Of a DNA stretch of 64,000 nucleotides, positions 11,596 through 23,085 are shown piece by piece; within the stretch, counting starts at the first letter, position 1, and each line of letters begins with the position of its first letter. The notes under the pieces are model-generated. The model saw only the letters and a program-made list of their open reading frames with translations. It made no database searches and was not told where the DNA came from. The stretch comes from Nothophaeocryptopus gaeumannii (lineage: Eukaryota > Ascomycota > Dothideomycetes > Mycosphaerellales > Mycosphaerellaceae), in NCBI GenBank assembly GCA_031771865.1, contig JASISA010000027.1, positions 2,356,001 to 2,420,000 of the forward strand, read 5' to 3'. The translations under genes were made by a program, and so were the position numbers.

Positions 11596-12869
11596 TTACA
11601 AAGGGTGCTCAGATAGCGTCGTCCATGTCAGCAGAAGAAAAGCATCGGACCACACGGGATAATCGAGCGGACATGCTGCGGCGATGGCCATTCTCGCCAC
11701 GATGAGGAGTGGTGGCGTTGGTTGCAAATCCAGATTAACGTCAAAACCAACGTCCCCGACCAGTGTGTCCGGCTGGGTGGTGAACTGTTCTCCACCTTGT
11801 ACGAAAGGGGAATCGAAATCGTTCAGGCTGAGGTCGTAATGGTCCGATAAGAAGTGTGCGCCCGGCCCAGTGAGTTCGTGATTATCGAGGAGGCGAGAGA
11901 AGGGGGTTTCTGTAGCCACAATGGCCTCGGACGCAGTGGGCTCAGTGTAGACCACCGCTTCAGCACCGCCAAAGATGTTGTTGTCGGGACAATGGCCTCT
12001 GGGAGGTACGAAAATTTGGGAGGTGAAAAATCCTCCAAGGATTGGTGAGATGTGTATGGAGGCAGCGCCGGCTCCCACATGATATGATAAGTTTGGCCGG
12101 ATTCTACTTCGAGCAGTCCCTCGGACTGTGGCTGCGTGATTCCAAAGCTGGTGAGCTCAATCCGAGGCAGGATGGGGTCGGTGACGATTCTAAACGTTTC
12201 AGTTCCATCCACGACCGTGTGCCTTCCAGTATCGCGTAGCTTGATGAGTGTATTTCGTACCTTCTCTCCCAGCGATTCTGACTCCAGAATGAGTACAGCC
12301 TCCCTTGCGATTCCTTCTGGCCACTTCACTGGGAACAAGATGGACCGAGAGTAAGGCGCCCAGCTGCAGACCTGTTCCCAATGGCACATGAAGTCTGCAT
12401 GGCTGAGGAGACTGCGGAGTTGCCGGTCAGAGCACCAATCTGCCGGCTTCGCACCTTTTCGGTAATGGTCTACGATCAGGTGTCGGAGATAAGAGTGCAG
12501 CCCATCCTGAAAGAGTAGACCGCAGGACCCACAACCGAGGAAATTCCTCTCGAACGGAGTCACCGCTGCTTCATGCACACGAGGGCATTGAGCAGAGCAA
12601 CAGCGGTTGCCATGGTCCTTTTTGTGGTGCTTGGCGAGTCTATGCTTCCTGGTGAACGTCTCTGGGCGGTCGGGACAACGAATTGATTCCACGGCGTAGC
12701 AAGTCTGCTTTGCATGGCGTGTGAAGTCTTTGGCTTGCTTCAGAGTGGTGCCGCATCGCGAGCAGGTATATCTGACGCCCAATTCTGCTGGATCTGCCTC
12801 TCGATACCGAGTGTCTGGCAAGCTGTTACTGGACTGATACGGTAGCGCATCCACAATAGCGTCTGTCAA
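11596..12869 (-). CDS. C2H2-type zinc finger protein
   Basis: The conceptual product is about 397 residues when two overlapping frames are joined by an 80-nt intron at 11999-12078 (GTGGGA donor, TCCCAG acceptor). The N-terminal half carries finger-like units: CSRCG with downstream His residues, a degenerate unit ending HKKDH, and CGSCG followed by HLIVDH. The second frame is acidic (FDSPF, LSLNDFD), like an activation region. The joined model is inference; a frameshift is the alternative. The frame has no ATG near its 5' end, the nearest codon at 12869 being TTG, so an upstream first exon is probably missing. DNA binding is likely; targets are unknown. Confidence 0.6.
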
Positions 12870-13436
12870 GATCAGGTTGTTGGCGGATCGCGGATGGCAT
12901 CTCTTCCATGATTCCTTCTATGATGTGCTATGTCTTCGTATCTCTGGGTTCTGGTTAGTGATAGGTTGCCGTGCCAGCGGCTAGAAATTAGGTGCCCGTT
13001 GACTGCCAAAATGTGCTTCACCAGGTGATGAACCGTAGTATTCTTGCGAAGAGTAGCTCACTGTATGGCCAAGTCATTTCAAGAGGTCCTTTGAGTGGAT
13101 GTCAAGGGATTGTTGATGTCGGTCTGCAGAACTGCAAGTGAGGTCGCAGGAGAACCGAAGTCAGGTGGGTGCAATTCCCATGCAACAGCACCAATAATCC
13201 TGAAGAATTAAAGACGACGAGGTGAGCAAAGGTTTGCCATGATACTGCAATGAGAGAAGCACGCGTGAACGCCTCATTCGGGTGCCTTTGTTGATCGTCC
13301 CAAGAATTTGGTAATCTGGCCTGGCTTTGAAGTGCTGATACACTAGACGTCTCCTTTTTGGAGTATGATGCTGCTCTATAAGTTTTATATGCCTCCCAAT
13401 GACAAGCAAAACCAACGCCTTGCAGGAACATGTACC
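12870..13436. other. Intergenic / possible missing 5' exon
   Basis: This is the upstream region of the C2H2 gene and the 3' flank of the mannosyltransferase gene. A missing short first exon of the C2H2 gene could lie here, for example near the minus-strand ATG around 12950 or 13078, but I cannot fix it. Confidence 0.4.
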
Positions 13437-14673
13437 CTACTCATTGTAGTGGTAGACCTGTTGTCAATTAGCTGGTTAATCAGCATAGACCTCATCTCGA
13501 ACCAAACTTACAAAGTAATTTGGCAAACCATATGACTTCCAGTTCAACCTTTGCGCCATCTTTGCAAACCCTTCCGTCTCGATCAAGTGATAGAATGGGA
13601 AGGGTGGGAACATGGCACCGTCCCTGTGGACGTCTGCCTTCACCAAGAGAGCGGTGCCGCCGACACCGTCTAAATCCACTTCTTTTCTTGGATCACCATG
13701 TTCCTCTGCGACAATGTAAGCATATGAAGTTAGATCAACCGATATGAAACTCACCAGCCATGTATGCCATGAGAGTCCTGTATGTCGCCATCTCGGCGTA
13801 CCCTTCCAGCAGGATGTCCTCTGGGCCCATCTTCTCCGCCAAGTCCTGTGCAGTTGGCGAATCTTGCCAGCTGTTGAAGTCGTATGGGCGAACATCATTC
13901 GCCTCTTTATCTTTGTTGTAATACCTCTGAAAGCAGTTTGGCACGATGATCGGCTTATCGTGCGAAGCCAGGTCTTGGATCAGAGACGGAGGTGACTCGA
14001 CAATGTCACTATCCAGCCACAGCACCCATGAGGTCGTGGGGCCCAATGTTGTGAAAAGCAAACTGTTTCTCGCTCTGCTCATTGCTGCTCTTCGCTCTTT
14101 CTGTGCCGCCATGGCATGCCTCTCGGACTCTGATTGAGCTACTGCAGGCTCGCTATCCTGCCGCAGGATGGTGATGGAGGCGAAGCGGTTCTTGTTGGTA
14201 GGCGCTTGTGTCTTTGATATCCTCTCTTGCAACTGCTGGGTCGCCAGATTGCCCTCCCGTCCTTTGGGAATGATGAAGCCCAACGAAATCAGATCATGTG
14301 GGTAGTTCAGCTTGCACAGATTGTCCCAGTATTCCTCGTAAAATCTTGCTAGAGGCGTAAGGATGAGGATCGTTTCTCTGTTTCCTATCGGATCGCTTGT
14401 TGTTGTCACATTATTCATATAATAATGCACCACCGGCGGCGGGGGAGGGATTTCGTTCGGGCCCAGGTTTGCAGGCTTTCGGAAGGGTAATGAGGGAGGG
14501 GAGAGCGCATTCGAAGCGGCATCTTTGCTCTTCAGCAGCTGTCTCGGCGCGGTCGATATCGAGGGTATGCTCGCGCTGTCGCCGAAGAAGAAGTAGAGGA
14601 AGAAGATGCACAGTATGCCAGCGAGGACATATGTGATGGTGGTATTCCGTCGTAGCGAGCGGGCGACGGCCAT
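13437..14673 (-). CDS. Anp1/Mnn9/Van1-family mannosyltransferase
   Basis: Three exons (13755-14673, 13512-13705, 13437-13457) give 377 residues. An N-terminal transmembrane segment (about residues 14-32) makes it a type II Golgi protein. The catalytic region includes ETILILTPL, the DxD motif LWLDSDIVE, LDGVGGTALLVKADVHRDGAMFPPF-type core (family hallmark) and the end GLPNYFVYHYNE. These enzymes form mannan polymerase complexes that extend the alpha-1,6-mannan backbone of N-glycans. Introns are 49 and 54 nt. The last exon has only seven codons including the stop, but it restores the conserved VYHYNE end, so I trust it. Which of Mnn9, Anp1 or Van1 it corresponds to is not certain. Confidence 0.9.
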
Positions 14674-15201
14674 CGCGGGCGGTGGAGGTCGTCGGGGGAG
14701 GGCCAGATGGTACGAATCACCGCATTCGACGAGCGGCTTCTGTGATTGCTGTCGCTGTCGCTATTGCGCTGCTGCGCTGCTGCGTGCGCGAGAGGGTGCG
14801 CTCAGCGGGCCTTGGCCCCAGATCAAGGGGTGTGGATGTACTGGAGTAGTGTGGTACTACTGTCGGAGTTCCAATTGTACTCGGATTCCAGGACACGGCG
14901 GCTGAAGCTCTGGACCATTCCGTTGGACGACGCAGAAGCTGACTGTGCTCAGTGTTTGCCAGGTGAAGGTCTCGGAGCGCAGCACGTGTAAACGCGTGGC
15001 CGTCAGACAAATATCGATGTTCATGCAATGTACTGTAGGGATTGTGTTTGGTGTAATATTCCCGAAAGATGCAGGCATTAGAGTTTCACATCAACATCAC
15101 GCTGCACTTCAGCCTGTCACGCACGCGACATGTATCATGCATGATATTGGTCATTCACAATACCCTCAGATGCTCAGTATTTCCCAAATCCTTTGACGCC
15201 A
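14674..15201. other. Intergenic, upstream of mannosyltransferase
   Basis: This is the upstream flank of the mannosyltransferase gene and the downstream flank of the monooxygenase gene, which lie in tandem on the minus strand. No gene was seen. Confidence 0.5.
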
Positions 15202-16657
15202 TTAGAGTTTAACGCTACGGTCTATCTGCATTCTATCCTGATATACAGACGCCTCCTGTGGCGGCCTCGGGGGCAGCGAGGGGATCTTGGTATCCCGCAA
15301 GAGCTGAGAGGCATCGTACGCAAACAACCAGTCATTGCGTAGACTGTGGCCCCAGAAGATCGGATTCCTCTCATCATCGCATCGCATCCTTCTGTCTCTC
15401 TCGTCTCTCGCTTGGCCTTCGTAAAGATGCAGCCAGTCCTGGAGCACGCGAGTATTCCTTGCCACGTACGCTGCTCGTGGTTTTCGCTGCGCTTCATAGG
15501 CTCTCAGCGCTTCACCGATATCATCGTGTGCTCGGAGCGCTGCGGCAAGAGTGGCTGCGTCTTCTGTCGCTTGAGCAGCACCTATCACGAGCGCAGTGTG
15601 AGCCACCTAGACGAGTCGCTTGTGAATGTTGAAATGCAACGTACCTTGGGCCATATATGGCATCATTGGGTGACAAGCGTCGCCCAATAGTGCAACTCTC
15701 CCACTCGGATGCGTCCACTTTTCCAAGCAGTCAAAATCAGCGAGCTTCCACTTCAAGTATTCGTTCGCCGCTATACACAGCTTTTTCACCTCGGGACACC
15801 AATCCTTAAACCTTGACACCAATTCTGTGTTGCTCCTCGAACTCTTCCAAACCTGCTCGTCAAGCGGTAATGGTTCGCCAAGGTCAGAAGAATGCGTCAC
15901 ATCGATGATGATGTTGTATAACTCGCCTTCTCGCAGTGGGTATCCTACAGCGTGTCCTTCAGGGCCCATCCAGTGCGTAGCCCATGGTGAGGTGACGAGG
16001 TGAGCCATCTCCGGGTCTGCAAGAAGAGGAGCTGCGGGTACCAGAATGCGGTATGCCACCTTCACACGGATGGCCGTCAGTGCAATCTCGAACTTGTGAA
16101 ATTTTAATCAAAGCATCACTTACATCTCCTGTGTCTTGAGGCGGAAGAGGTGAGCCATTGACTTCATCCCGTACAGTAGATTTGATGCCGTCCGCGGCAA
16201 TGACTAGATCAGCATGGATGAGCTCTCCAGACGCCAGTGTGAGCGAGGGTGCATCGAAATCGTACTTCGCGACACGGCAGTTGGTCCGAATCGTCACATT
16301 GGGCTGTTGTTGCGCCGTATCTACGAGGAGGCGAATGAGGTCGGCGCGATGAATGAAGTAGTATGGAGCGCCATAGCGGTCTTGAACGTCGTGGAGTGGT
16401 ACATCTAGGAGCTTGTTCCCTTTCCAATCCACGAAGCGGTTCCCAAGGGAGACAACTTTCTTGATGCGACTGAAGTTAACACCCCAGGACAAGCTGAGTT
16501 TTGACGAATTGGGAGGAACTCGGATCCCTGCGCCGACCTCCTCAAACGATTTCGCCGATTCTAGTACCGTAACTGTGTGTCCATCATTAGCTAGGGCGAG
16601 TGCTGTTTGAAGGCCGCCAATGCCCGCGCCCACAACGGCCACATTTAGCTCTCTCAT
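15202..16657 (-). CDS. FAD-dependent monooxygenase, salicylate-hydroxylase-like
   Basis: Three exons (16124-16657, 15645-16059, 15202-15581) give 442 residues. The FAD Rossmann motif GAGIGGLQTA is at the N-terminus, the DG motif is in VIAADGIKS, and the GD motif is in VALLGDACHPMMPYMAQGAAQATEDA, the class A flavoprotein hydroxylase pattern. Splicing joins TGD to VAYRIL and MAQ to GAAQ, which restores the family core. These enzymes hydroxylate aromatic rings with NAD(P)H and oxygen; salicylate 1-hydroxylase and 6-hydroxynicotinate-type enzymes share this architecture. It is single-domain, soluble and not in an obvious pathway cluster here. Substrate is not assignable. Confidence 0.88.
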
Positions 16658-17148
16658 GGTATTCGGAGACTAGGACTAGAGATGGACGTGGTATGTTGCT
16701 GCGTGAATTCACGCAAAGAGGTCATTGTGAGAATGGGAGGTAATCGTATATGTACGTATATGAGCAACCCTGAGCCCAATGGCCAGACTGATCCGCCTAC
16801 TCGGCATCTTTATCCGGTCAGGAGAGTCCAGCGTTCTGGCAGACAGCTTATCCGGCCGCCATCCATGCAAGACTATCCGACGATGCGTGAAGGGGTTAGA
16901 GCTCCACGGCCGCTGCGGACGGATCGGCTTGTTGGGAGTAGAAATACATGTAGGAGGTAAGGTTGGACAGAGACACGCCGGGGAAGTCGTGAAGTGAGAG
17001 AGGCAGTGGCCGAAGAAATGCCGAGACGAGGGCTTTCCTTTCTGCGCGTCATCACGCGCCGACTTTAACGTCCAGAGAACTACAGTACTTGCTTCACGCG
17101 AAGGTGGCACATGCACAGCAGCGTACGACGAGACGGAGGATCCATTCA
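16658..17148. promoter_or_regulatory. Divergent upstream region
   Basis: This non-coding interval lies between the minus-strand monooxygenase and the plus-strand orphan gene. It must contain both promoters; no specific motif stands out. Confidence 0.4.
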
Positions 17149-18984
17149 ATGCTGTGCAGGAGGGTCTTGACATGGCAGACAAGGGCCAACAGAAGTGGAT
17201 CGTGCATACTTCCACGGCAGTGGACCATAGAACTACACCAGCGGAGATGGTACGGCAAGCACGAAGATCCACATGAAGCCGAAACCAAGAATATTGGAGA
17301 CGATGCTAGATTTGAAGATGCGGCCATCAAGACAGTAGCCGAGGGAAATGTGCGAGGCACGTTCATGGGCACAGTTGCGGCGCCGTCGCCGTCAAGCACC
17401 ACCATCGAAGACTTGATCTCGCAGATCCACCCCCGACCATTTGGCCAGGTAGCCCGACCAAATGCGAATCCATCGATTTTAACAATACTACTGACGCCGT
17501 CGTTCGCACGACATGCGCTGGGCTCAGATCTCGCCATTCGGATCTTGGAGCGATTCGGGCGGGATGCCTCTTCTTCCAAGCCTCTGGACACATTCACAGC
17601 AGTAGTCGATAGCCTACCCGTCCCTCAGAGTGCCGCTACCGGTCAGGAAGGCATCGCATACGGCTTTTTCACCGACCCTGTTGCCCTATATGCCGACTCT
17701 CAGATTCCACTCTCAGCTTCAACGAGCAAACCCGGCTCGCTGCTGTTGGAACTTCCTCCGAGCAAGAGCAACGGCAGAGAATATTCAACGACCGTGCAAC
17801 TGCCCCTGGCACAGACCATCTTCTCTACGGGGCTTCCGTCCACCTTGATATATACCAAGTATGAGTTTGACCTGCATGCTTTCAGATTGCGCAAAGTCTC
17901 GTCTGAACGTCTGGAGTCCCAGACTCTCCGAATGCCCATCGGCGTGTATGAAAATCACCTTTCGTACAGTGCGCCAGTGGTACCCTTGACTCCTGTCCGG
18001 GAGGTTGCGAACTGTATGGGAAACATCGTTCGTCAATTGAGACCTATTAGCCTTGACCCGTCAGACGATTTGGCCGTTGTCGATCTTGCTCGTGACCGCT
18101 TCACTTACGACAAAGAATCGCAGGAGTTCAAGCTCAAGGAAGAAGCGAGCTTTCCAGCATCCCAGGAGCTTGAGGAGGCAGTCTCAGGCTACTTTGCAGC
18201 ACTTGACATCCCACCGGAGCCGGTCCAAGTCTGGGCATTGATGATCCCCAGAGAAAGCCCTTCAGATAGACTAGGCGGCGACACGAACTATCAGCGACTG
18301 CAAGCTCTCGATAAGACGCAGTTGAAGGAACTCTGGCTTCCCAACTCCAATAGCTCCACTACTGTGACCGCAAGCTGGCATGACTTTCTTCGGCGAGGCC
18401 GATTCTGGCCGACAGTGACAGCTGGTGCTCGTTTCTGCAAGGTCCTTTCGGGAGGTGGCGGCTGGGGTAAGAAGGCTGGACTCCTTAGTCTAGACCCAGA
18501 TTCGAGCTACAGTACGCGGGAATTGCGTGGCGAAGAGGGCTGGGACTTCGCTCTGGACGACAGCGAGCTTTCGGATGCAGGAGTCGCAAAACAACAAAAG
18601 CAAGCGTTGGGAGAGATCGTAAGGGAAGGCGAACAAATAATGTTTTTTCTCACGCGAAGTGAGGATCCGGAAAAGGCCAAAGTGCAGGGGCTGTTTACCC
18701 TTCCCGAAGATGAGACTCCCACAGACGCTATCATCTTTGGCGCGATCGCATCAAGCATTGAAGGTGACTTTGTGCAACGATCCCAGGACGATGCCAGAGA
18801 CTCCAGTTGCATTCACTGGCCGAATCGCTTTGGGATCCTATCCGAGGGTGGTATGGCTATAACGCTAGCGCATCCCAGCCGAGCCGCAGTGCAGACAAAG
18901 CTTGATATTTCGTTTGGCAGGCTTTTCCTCTCGGCTGCAGAAGAACAAGCCACTCCCAATTTCTCGTGGCTAAAAAATGCTTGA
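17149..18984 (+). CDS. Conserved-looking fungal protein of unknown function, probably mitochondrial
   Basis: A single long exon encodes 611 residues from the first in-frame ATG; the frame is open a further 20 codons upstream but without ATG. The N-terminus is Arg-rich and lacks acidic residues for about 35 residues (MLCRRVLTWQTRANR), like a mitochondrial presequence. The body has the composition of a folded protein. A glycine-rich GGGGWGKKAGLL segment preceded by RFWPTVTAGARFCKVLS near residue 430 looks like a conserved core. I recognise no named family. The length, intact frame and codon use make it a real gene. Confidence 0.7.
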   Translation: MLCRRVLTWQTRANRSGSCILPRQWTIELHQRRWYGKHEDPHEAETKNIGDDARFEDAAIKTVAEGNVRGTFMGTVAAPSPSSTTIEDLISQIHPRPFGQVARPNANPSILTILLTPSFARHALGSDLAIRILERFGRDASSSKPLDTFTAVVDSLPVPQSAATGQEGIAYGFFTDPVALYADSQIPLSASTSKPGSLLLELPPSKSNGREYSTTVQLPLAQTIFSTGLPSTLIYTKYEFDLHAFRLRKVSSERLESQTLRMPIGVYENHLSYSAPVVPLTPVREVANCMGNIVRQLRPISLDPSDDLAVVDLARDRFTYDKESQEFKLKEEASFPASQELEEAVSGYFAALDIPPEPVQVWALMIPRESPSDRLGGDTNYQRLQALDKTQLKELWLPNSNSSTTVTASWHDFLRRGRFWPTVTAGARFCKVLSGGGGWGKKAGLLSLDPDSSYSTRELRGEEGWDFALDDSELSDAGVAKQQKQALGEIVREGEQIMFFLTRSEDPEKAKVQGLFTLPEDETPTDAIIFGAIASSIEGDFVQRSQDDARDSSCIHWPNRFGILSEGGMAITLAHPSRAAVQTKLDISFGRLFLSAAEEQATPNFSWLKNA

Positions 18985-19782
18985 CAGCGTGTTCCTCGAG
19001 CTTCCGAAGTGCGACAATCTCACAAGGCTATACAACTTGCCCCAGAAGGCCCTCGGTGTTAAGTGAAGCAGTCTTTCCAAATTTGGTCAAACAGCGTCCA
19101 CGCATCAGGAACATCGTACTCGTCTTATTGAACAGAAAGCGCGTTAGGATCTTCCCCAGTAACTTGTACTCCATGCCTGAAGCGATCAGGAACCAGTCAA
19201 GTAACAAGGCTACCATCAAAGCCACATATTCGGGAGAGGTCTCGCAGTCCTTGATGGAGTCTGTTGCATCAGCCAGCCATACCAAGGAGCCGAAGGATAA
19301 ATCAATCAAATGTGTTTGTATTTCATGCCTTGCCCCCGAGCATTCGCAGCTGCGAAACGTTCCTGGGCGTTAGATTGACGTAGCCAAGCCCGAGCTCGTC
19401 GTGACCCTCATGTCCTGCCGTTGGGGAGACTTCGACATCATCACGACTTCCGTGGTCATCTAGGTAAAGATGTACGGCGAACGATCGCTGCTGCCATTGC
19501 CGCACCTCGGTGTTGCAGCACGCGTCAATCAAGCTCCATCAAATATTGAGCGAGACTGACGAAGGGCCTGACGCCGAGGAGATCGGCAGAAGTACCGCGG
19601 CTATCAAACCGCAGCTCCCTCCACCTTCCTCGATAACTGTCCACAACAATGCATTACTACAGAATCCTTCATGAGCCGACGAAGAGAGTCATAGACCTAG
19701 ATCCACCATGAATTGGTGAAGAATGCCCCTATTGAGCAATAGAGACAAATCTTACTATACACTCTTCGGTACCCGATTCAAC
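18985..19782. other. Intergenic
   Basis: About 800 bp with only short, contradictory open frames. It is the downstream flank of the orphan mitochondrial-type gene and the promoter of the HAD gene. Confidence 0.5.
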
Positions 19783-20697
19783 ATGTCGAATAACTCTCAC
19801 CTGAAGTCTCAATATCCACAGGTTTTACTATTCGACATAGGCGGTGTCTGCGTGAGTTCACCTTGAAGCCTCAGCGGTGCGGTAAGCTCATATAAATCGC
19901 AGGTAGTCAGTCCCTTCCAAGCAATCCTCGATTACGAGAAGTCCAAAGGCATCCCGCTCGGTTACATCAACCACTCCATATCCGCCTCAGGCCACGAAGG
20001 CGCCTGGTCCAAAATCGAGCGAGGCGACATCCTCCTCGACGCCGACTTCTTCAAACTCTTCAAATCTGATCTCCAAAACGAAACCCGATGGCGCGAGTAC
20101 TACGCACGATCGCTCGCGAAGTCCCGCTCCCAGTCGAAGGCGCAGGCCGCTGAAGAGACGGCATACCAAGCTCCGCCAGTACCAGATATCGATGTCGAAT
20201 GGCTGTATTGGCAGATGATGAGGATCGCGAGAGAGCCAGATCCACACATGTGGCCTGCACTACAGAACTTGAGAAGAGCTGCGGATACGACGCACAAGGG
20301 CAAATTGATCTTGGGCGCTTTGAGCAATACGTCCATATTTCCGCCAGGACACCCGTTCAATGACGATACGACGAAAGAGGGAAGACAGAACAAGGAGTTG
20401 AAGGGGGTATTTGATATCTTTGTGAGTTCGGCGCATGTTGGGATGAGGAAACCTGCCGAGGATATTTACAAGTATGCGATTACGAGACTGCATGAGTATG
20501 TAAAGTTGAAAGAGTATGGTATGGGGGTGAGACCGCAGGATATAACGTTCTTGGACGATATTGGGACGAATCTGAGGACGGCGAAGAGGCTGGGGATGGG
20601 AACTATAAAGGTACAACTTGGGAGGGCAGATCTCGCTGTAGCGGAATTGGAGAAGCTCACAGGCTTGTCATTGAAAGATGGCAAAGCAAGGCTGTAG
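19783..20697 (+). CDS. HAD-superfamily hydrolase (ACAD10/epoxide-hydrolase N-domain-like)
   Basis: Two exons (19783-19851, 19903-20697) give 287 residues. The HAD motifs are visible: motif I VLLFDIGGVC, where the second Asp is replaced by Gly as in the soluble epoxide hydrolase N-domain/ACAD10 group; motif II LGALSNTS; a Lys in GMRKPAEDIY; and motif IV FLDDIGTNLRTAKRLGM. The cap lies between motifs I and II. The first exon is short but carries motif I, and the 51-nt intron splits right after it. Members are phosphatases or inactive relatives of unknown substrate. The missing second Asp of DxD could reduce phosphatase activity. The family call is firm. Confidence 0.85.
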
Positions 20698-20803
20698 GAA
20701 TAGAGCATGGCTACCAGCTGGCGCCTCGTATGCTTGACCAGGCCCAACAGAGGGTTGACATGACCAACTATGAACACCTTCAATCGCCGCGTTGGTGGAC
20801 AAG

Positions 20804-22860
20804 CTAAGATTCAGGGTGAGCAAGCCAATCGAAGTCGACCAGAAACTGATCCATCCAGCCTTCCGAGAGCGTGTCGAGATCAAAGCGGCTAAAGTCTTCC
20901 GCCATGCTCATTGTATCGTTCGTTTGTTGCTCCCGCATACCTCCCACATTACTGTCCTGCTGCGGGCCGTCGCTGACCGGACCACCCCTTGCACCAGCCA
21001 AACGCTCCTTCATAGCCACAAGTACATCCATGGCCCTCTCAGCGGCCTCCATCTCCGGACGATGATGATTCAATATAGCCAACGATCGATTCCAAGTCTG
21101 TACACATCCCTCATCTGTCATGGATACATCTATCGAGACACTCTGCCAAGAGGCGAAGAGAATCGTTGCAGCCGAGAAGACGAAGTAGATGCAATGCCAG
21201 CCTGTTGCACGGTAAGGCGTGCCCAGGCTCTCGTAGATTTGATTGATCAAGCGGTGTGCTGTTGCAAGACATTCAGTACAGGACTCTCTTACGACTGCAT
21301 CGCGGAGGGATGTGGAGAACGAGGAGGCGCTGGCTCTTCGCTGCGTTTCTTGTCGGACGGAGCGCAAGAGGAGTGGTCGCATGGCAAGCATTTTCACTAA
21401 AACGAATCTAGATAGCGAGGTCAGCAGTTGATCAAGAGCGTTGGAAGGCGTGAATGATAACGAATGCACCTTCCAGACAAGACTTGCTGTTGCAAGTGTC
21501 GAACCGAAAACTTGTCCACGCTCACTCTCGTGTCTCCTACGTCAGCCTGCAAATACTCCGGAATGGTGCCTTTGAACTCATCTAGCCTGCGGCACAGTTT
21601 GAGAGTCGCACTGACGATCTCGTCGTTGTTCTCATCATCTGGAGAAGTAGCATTTGAAGCGTCAGAGTAGAGTGACTGCAGGACGTCGTAGAGTATGTCC
21701 AACAACTTGCTTGAGTATACGAATAATGACAAGTCGCCATTCGAGCTGCCATGCTCAGAAATGGTGGGCAAAGGCACTCCGCTTGAATGCTGTATCATGG
21801 TTGGCCGACCAAAGCTCATCGCGACCAAACGATCAAGAGCCACACAGGTATGCCATACACATCGCTGCGCTGCTAGTCGGTCGACACTCTGTAGACCAGG
21901 CTGGTTGCTTTCGGTATGGAGACCAATACTTTGAGCGAGGCGTATGGCTAAGCCAATAGTCATCCACCCTTCTGTTGCATACACAGTGGATTGAAGGTAA
22001 GCTGCAGCCAATAGGAGCATTTGCACTGTTGGCAACGACGGAGACTCTAGGCTTGCCATCATCAGAGGTAAGCGAGTCTTCTGATAAAATCCGTCGCCAG
22101 CGCGGCTTTTCTGTTCCGGCGAGATGAGGTTGCTGAACTTGCAGCCGATGGCGAAGACGAGGTTAACAATGATCAAGAAAGAAGCTTCATCCTCGCCTGA
22201 TCCCAGAGGCTGAGGTTGATCAGGTCTGCTGTCCCAAAGACGCTCATATCGCGACAAGAAGCTCGCTCGATGCAGAACCGGAAACAATGGCCAGATGAAG
22301 TCGAAGTAGCATTTGACAAAGTCGTCACCATGCCTTCTCAAAGGTAGCACAGGGAGGGTACCATCTAGAGAGGTCAGGGGTGCAGAACCATGTGATTTTC
22401 CATTGGCGTTTGATCTTGATTGCGAAGACCGGCGTTCGACTATGCTAGGAACCAGTTTTCGCGACAAGGTGGCAAGCGAAGAGGGACCAAATGTGTCGTC
22501 GGTTCCTGTATAAGATGGCAAATAAGGCATGCCATCCATAGCCGTATATCGAGCTGGTCGGACATCGCTTTGCCGCTCATGATGGTTCGGATGTTCATCG
22601 CGATCTCTTCCAGTTGCAAATGCGCCGGCGGAAGGGTGTTCTGCAAACAATACTGTAGGTGCCTCTTGCGGCCTTGGTTTGTTAGACTCCGAGACAGGCT
22701 CGAACTTGCAGCTAACTCCTACGCCACGGTCTTCACAGGCCGCGCAAATCGGCTGCCGCCCGTCGCATCGTGTCTTTCTTCTACGGCAAGCAGCACAGGC
22801 TAGTTGAATTTTGCAACGTTTGGGCTTTGGCGCGGTAGCATGGTCGGTGATGGAGTCCAT
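20804..22860 (-). CDS. Zn2Cys6 fungal transcription factor
   Basis: Two exons (21470-22860, 20804-21407; 62-nt intron) give 664 residues. The Zn2Cys6 cluster CAACRRRKTRCDG...CAAC sits near residues 21-50 with flanking basic residues. The fungal-specific middle homology domain follows (FIWPLFPVLHRASFL; AIGCKFS; EGWMTIGLAIRLAQSIGLH; RCVWHTCVALDRLVAMSFGRP). The spliced join QQQVLSGRFVLVKMLAMRPLLL restores the usual helix. It is a nuclear regulator with unknown targets. The gene is divergent from ERG26 with only 225 bp between starts, so regulation of that gene is possible but unproven. The frame stays open 60 codons upstream of the ATG, across a CCCTT repeat, without another ATG. Confidence 0.9.
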
Positions 22861-22865
22861 GCGGA

Positions 22866-22909
22866 AGAGGGAAGAGGGAAGGGAAGGGAAGGGAAGGGAA
22901 GGGAAGGGC
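22866..22909. repeat. GGGAA pentanucleotide repeat in divergent promoter
   Basis: Six or more near-perfect AAGGG/GGGAA units lie just before the regulator's ATG on the minus strand. They fall in the 225-bp interval shared with ERG26, probably in the regulator's 5' leader. Such purine tracts can be promoter elements or length-polymorphic. Confidence 0.85.
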
Positions 22910-23085
22910 GAAACACGGCTGCTTGCTCTGTGCTCAAATACCTTATACCTTACCTCACAATGTAGTACGAGCGGAACGGGCCGTCGTACGATGCCCTGTG
23001 CGTACGAAGGAGTGAGGTAGATATTGGAGTTGTGCACCACCGCTCACTGACCCTTATTTGGACTTGTTGAAGACTCGAGACGACG

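Noticed and set aside
17089..17148. Upstream extension of the orphan mitochondrial-type gene
   Set aside because: The extension begins with TTG rather than ATG; the ATG at 17149 gives a better presequence-like start.
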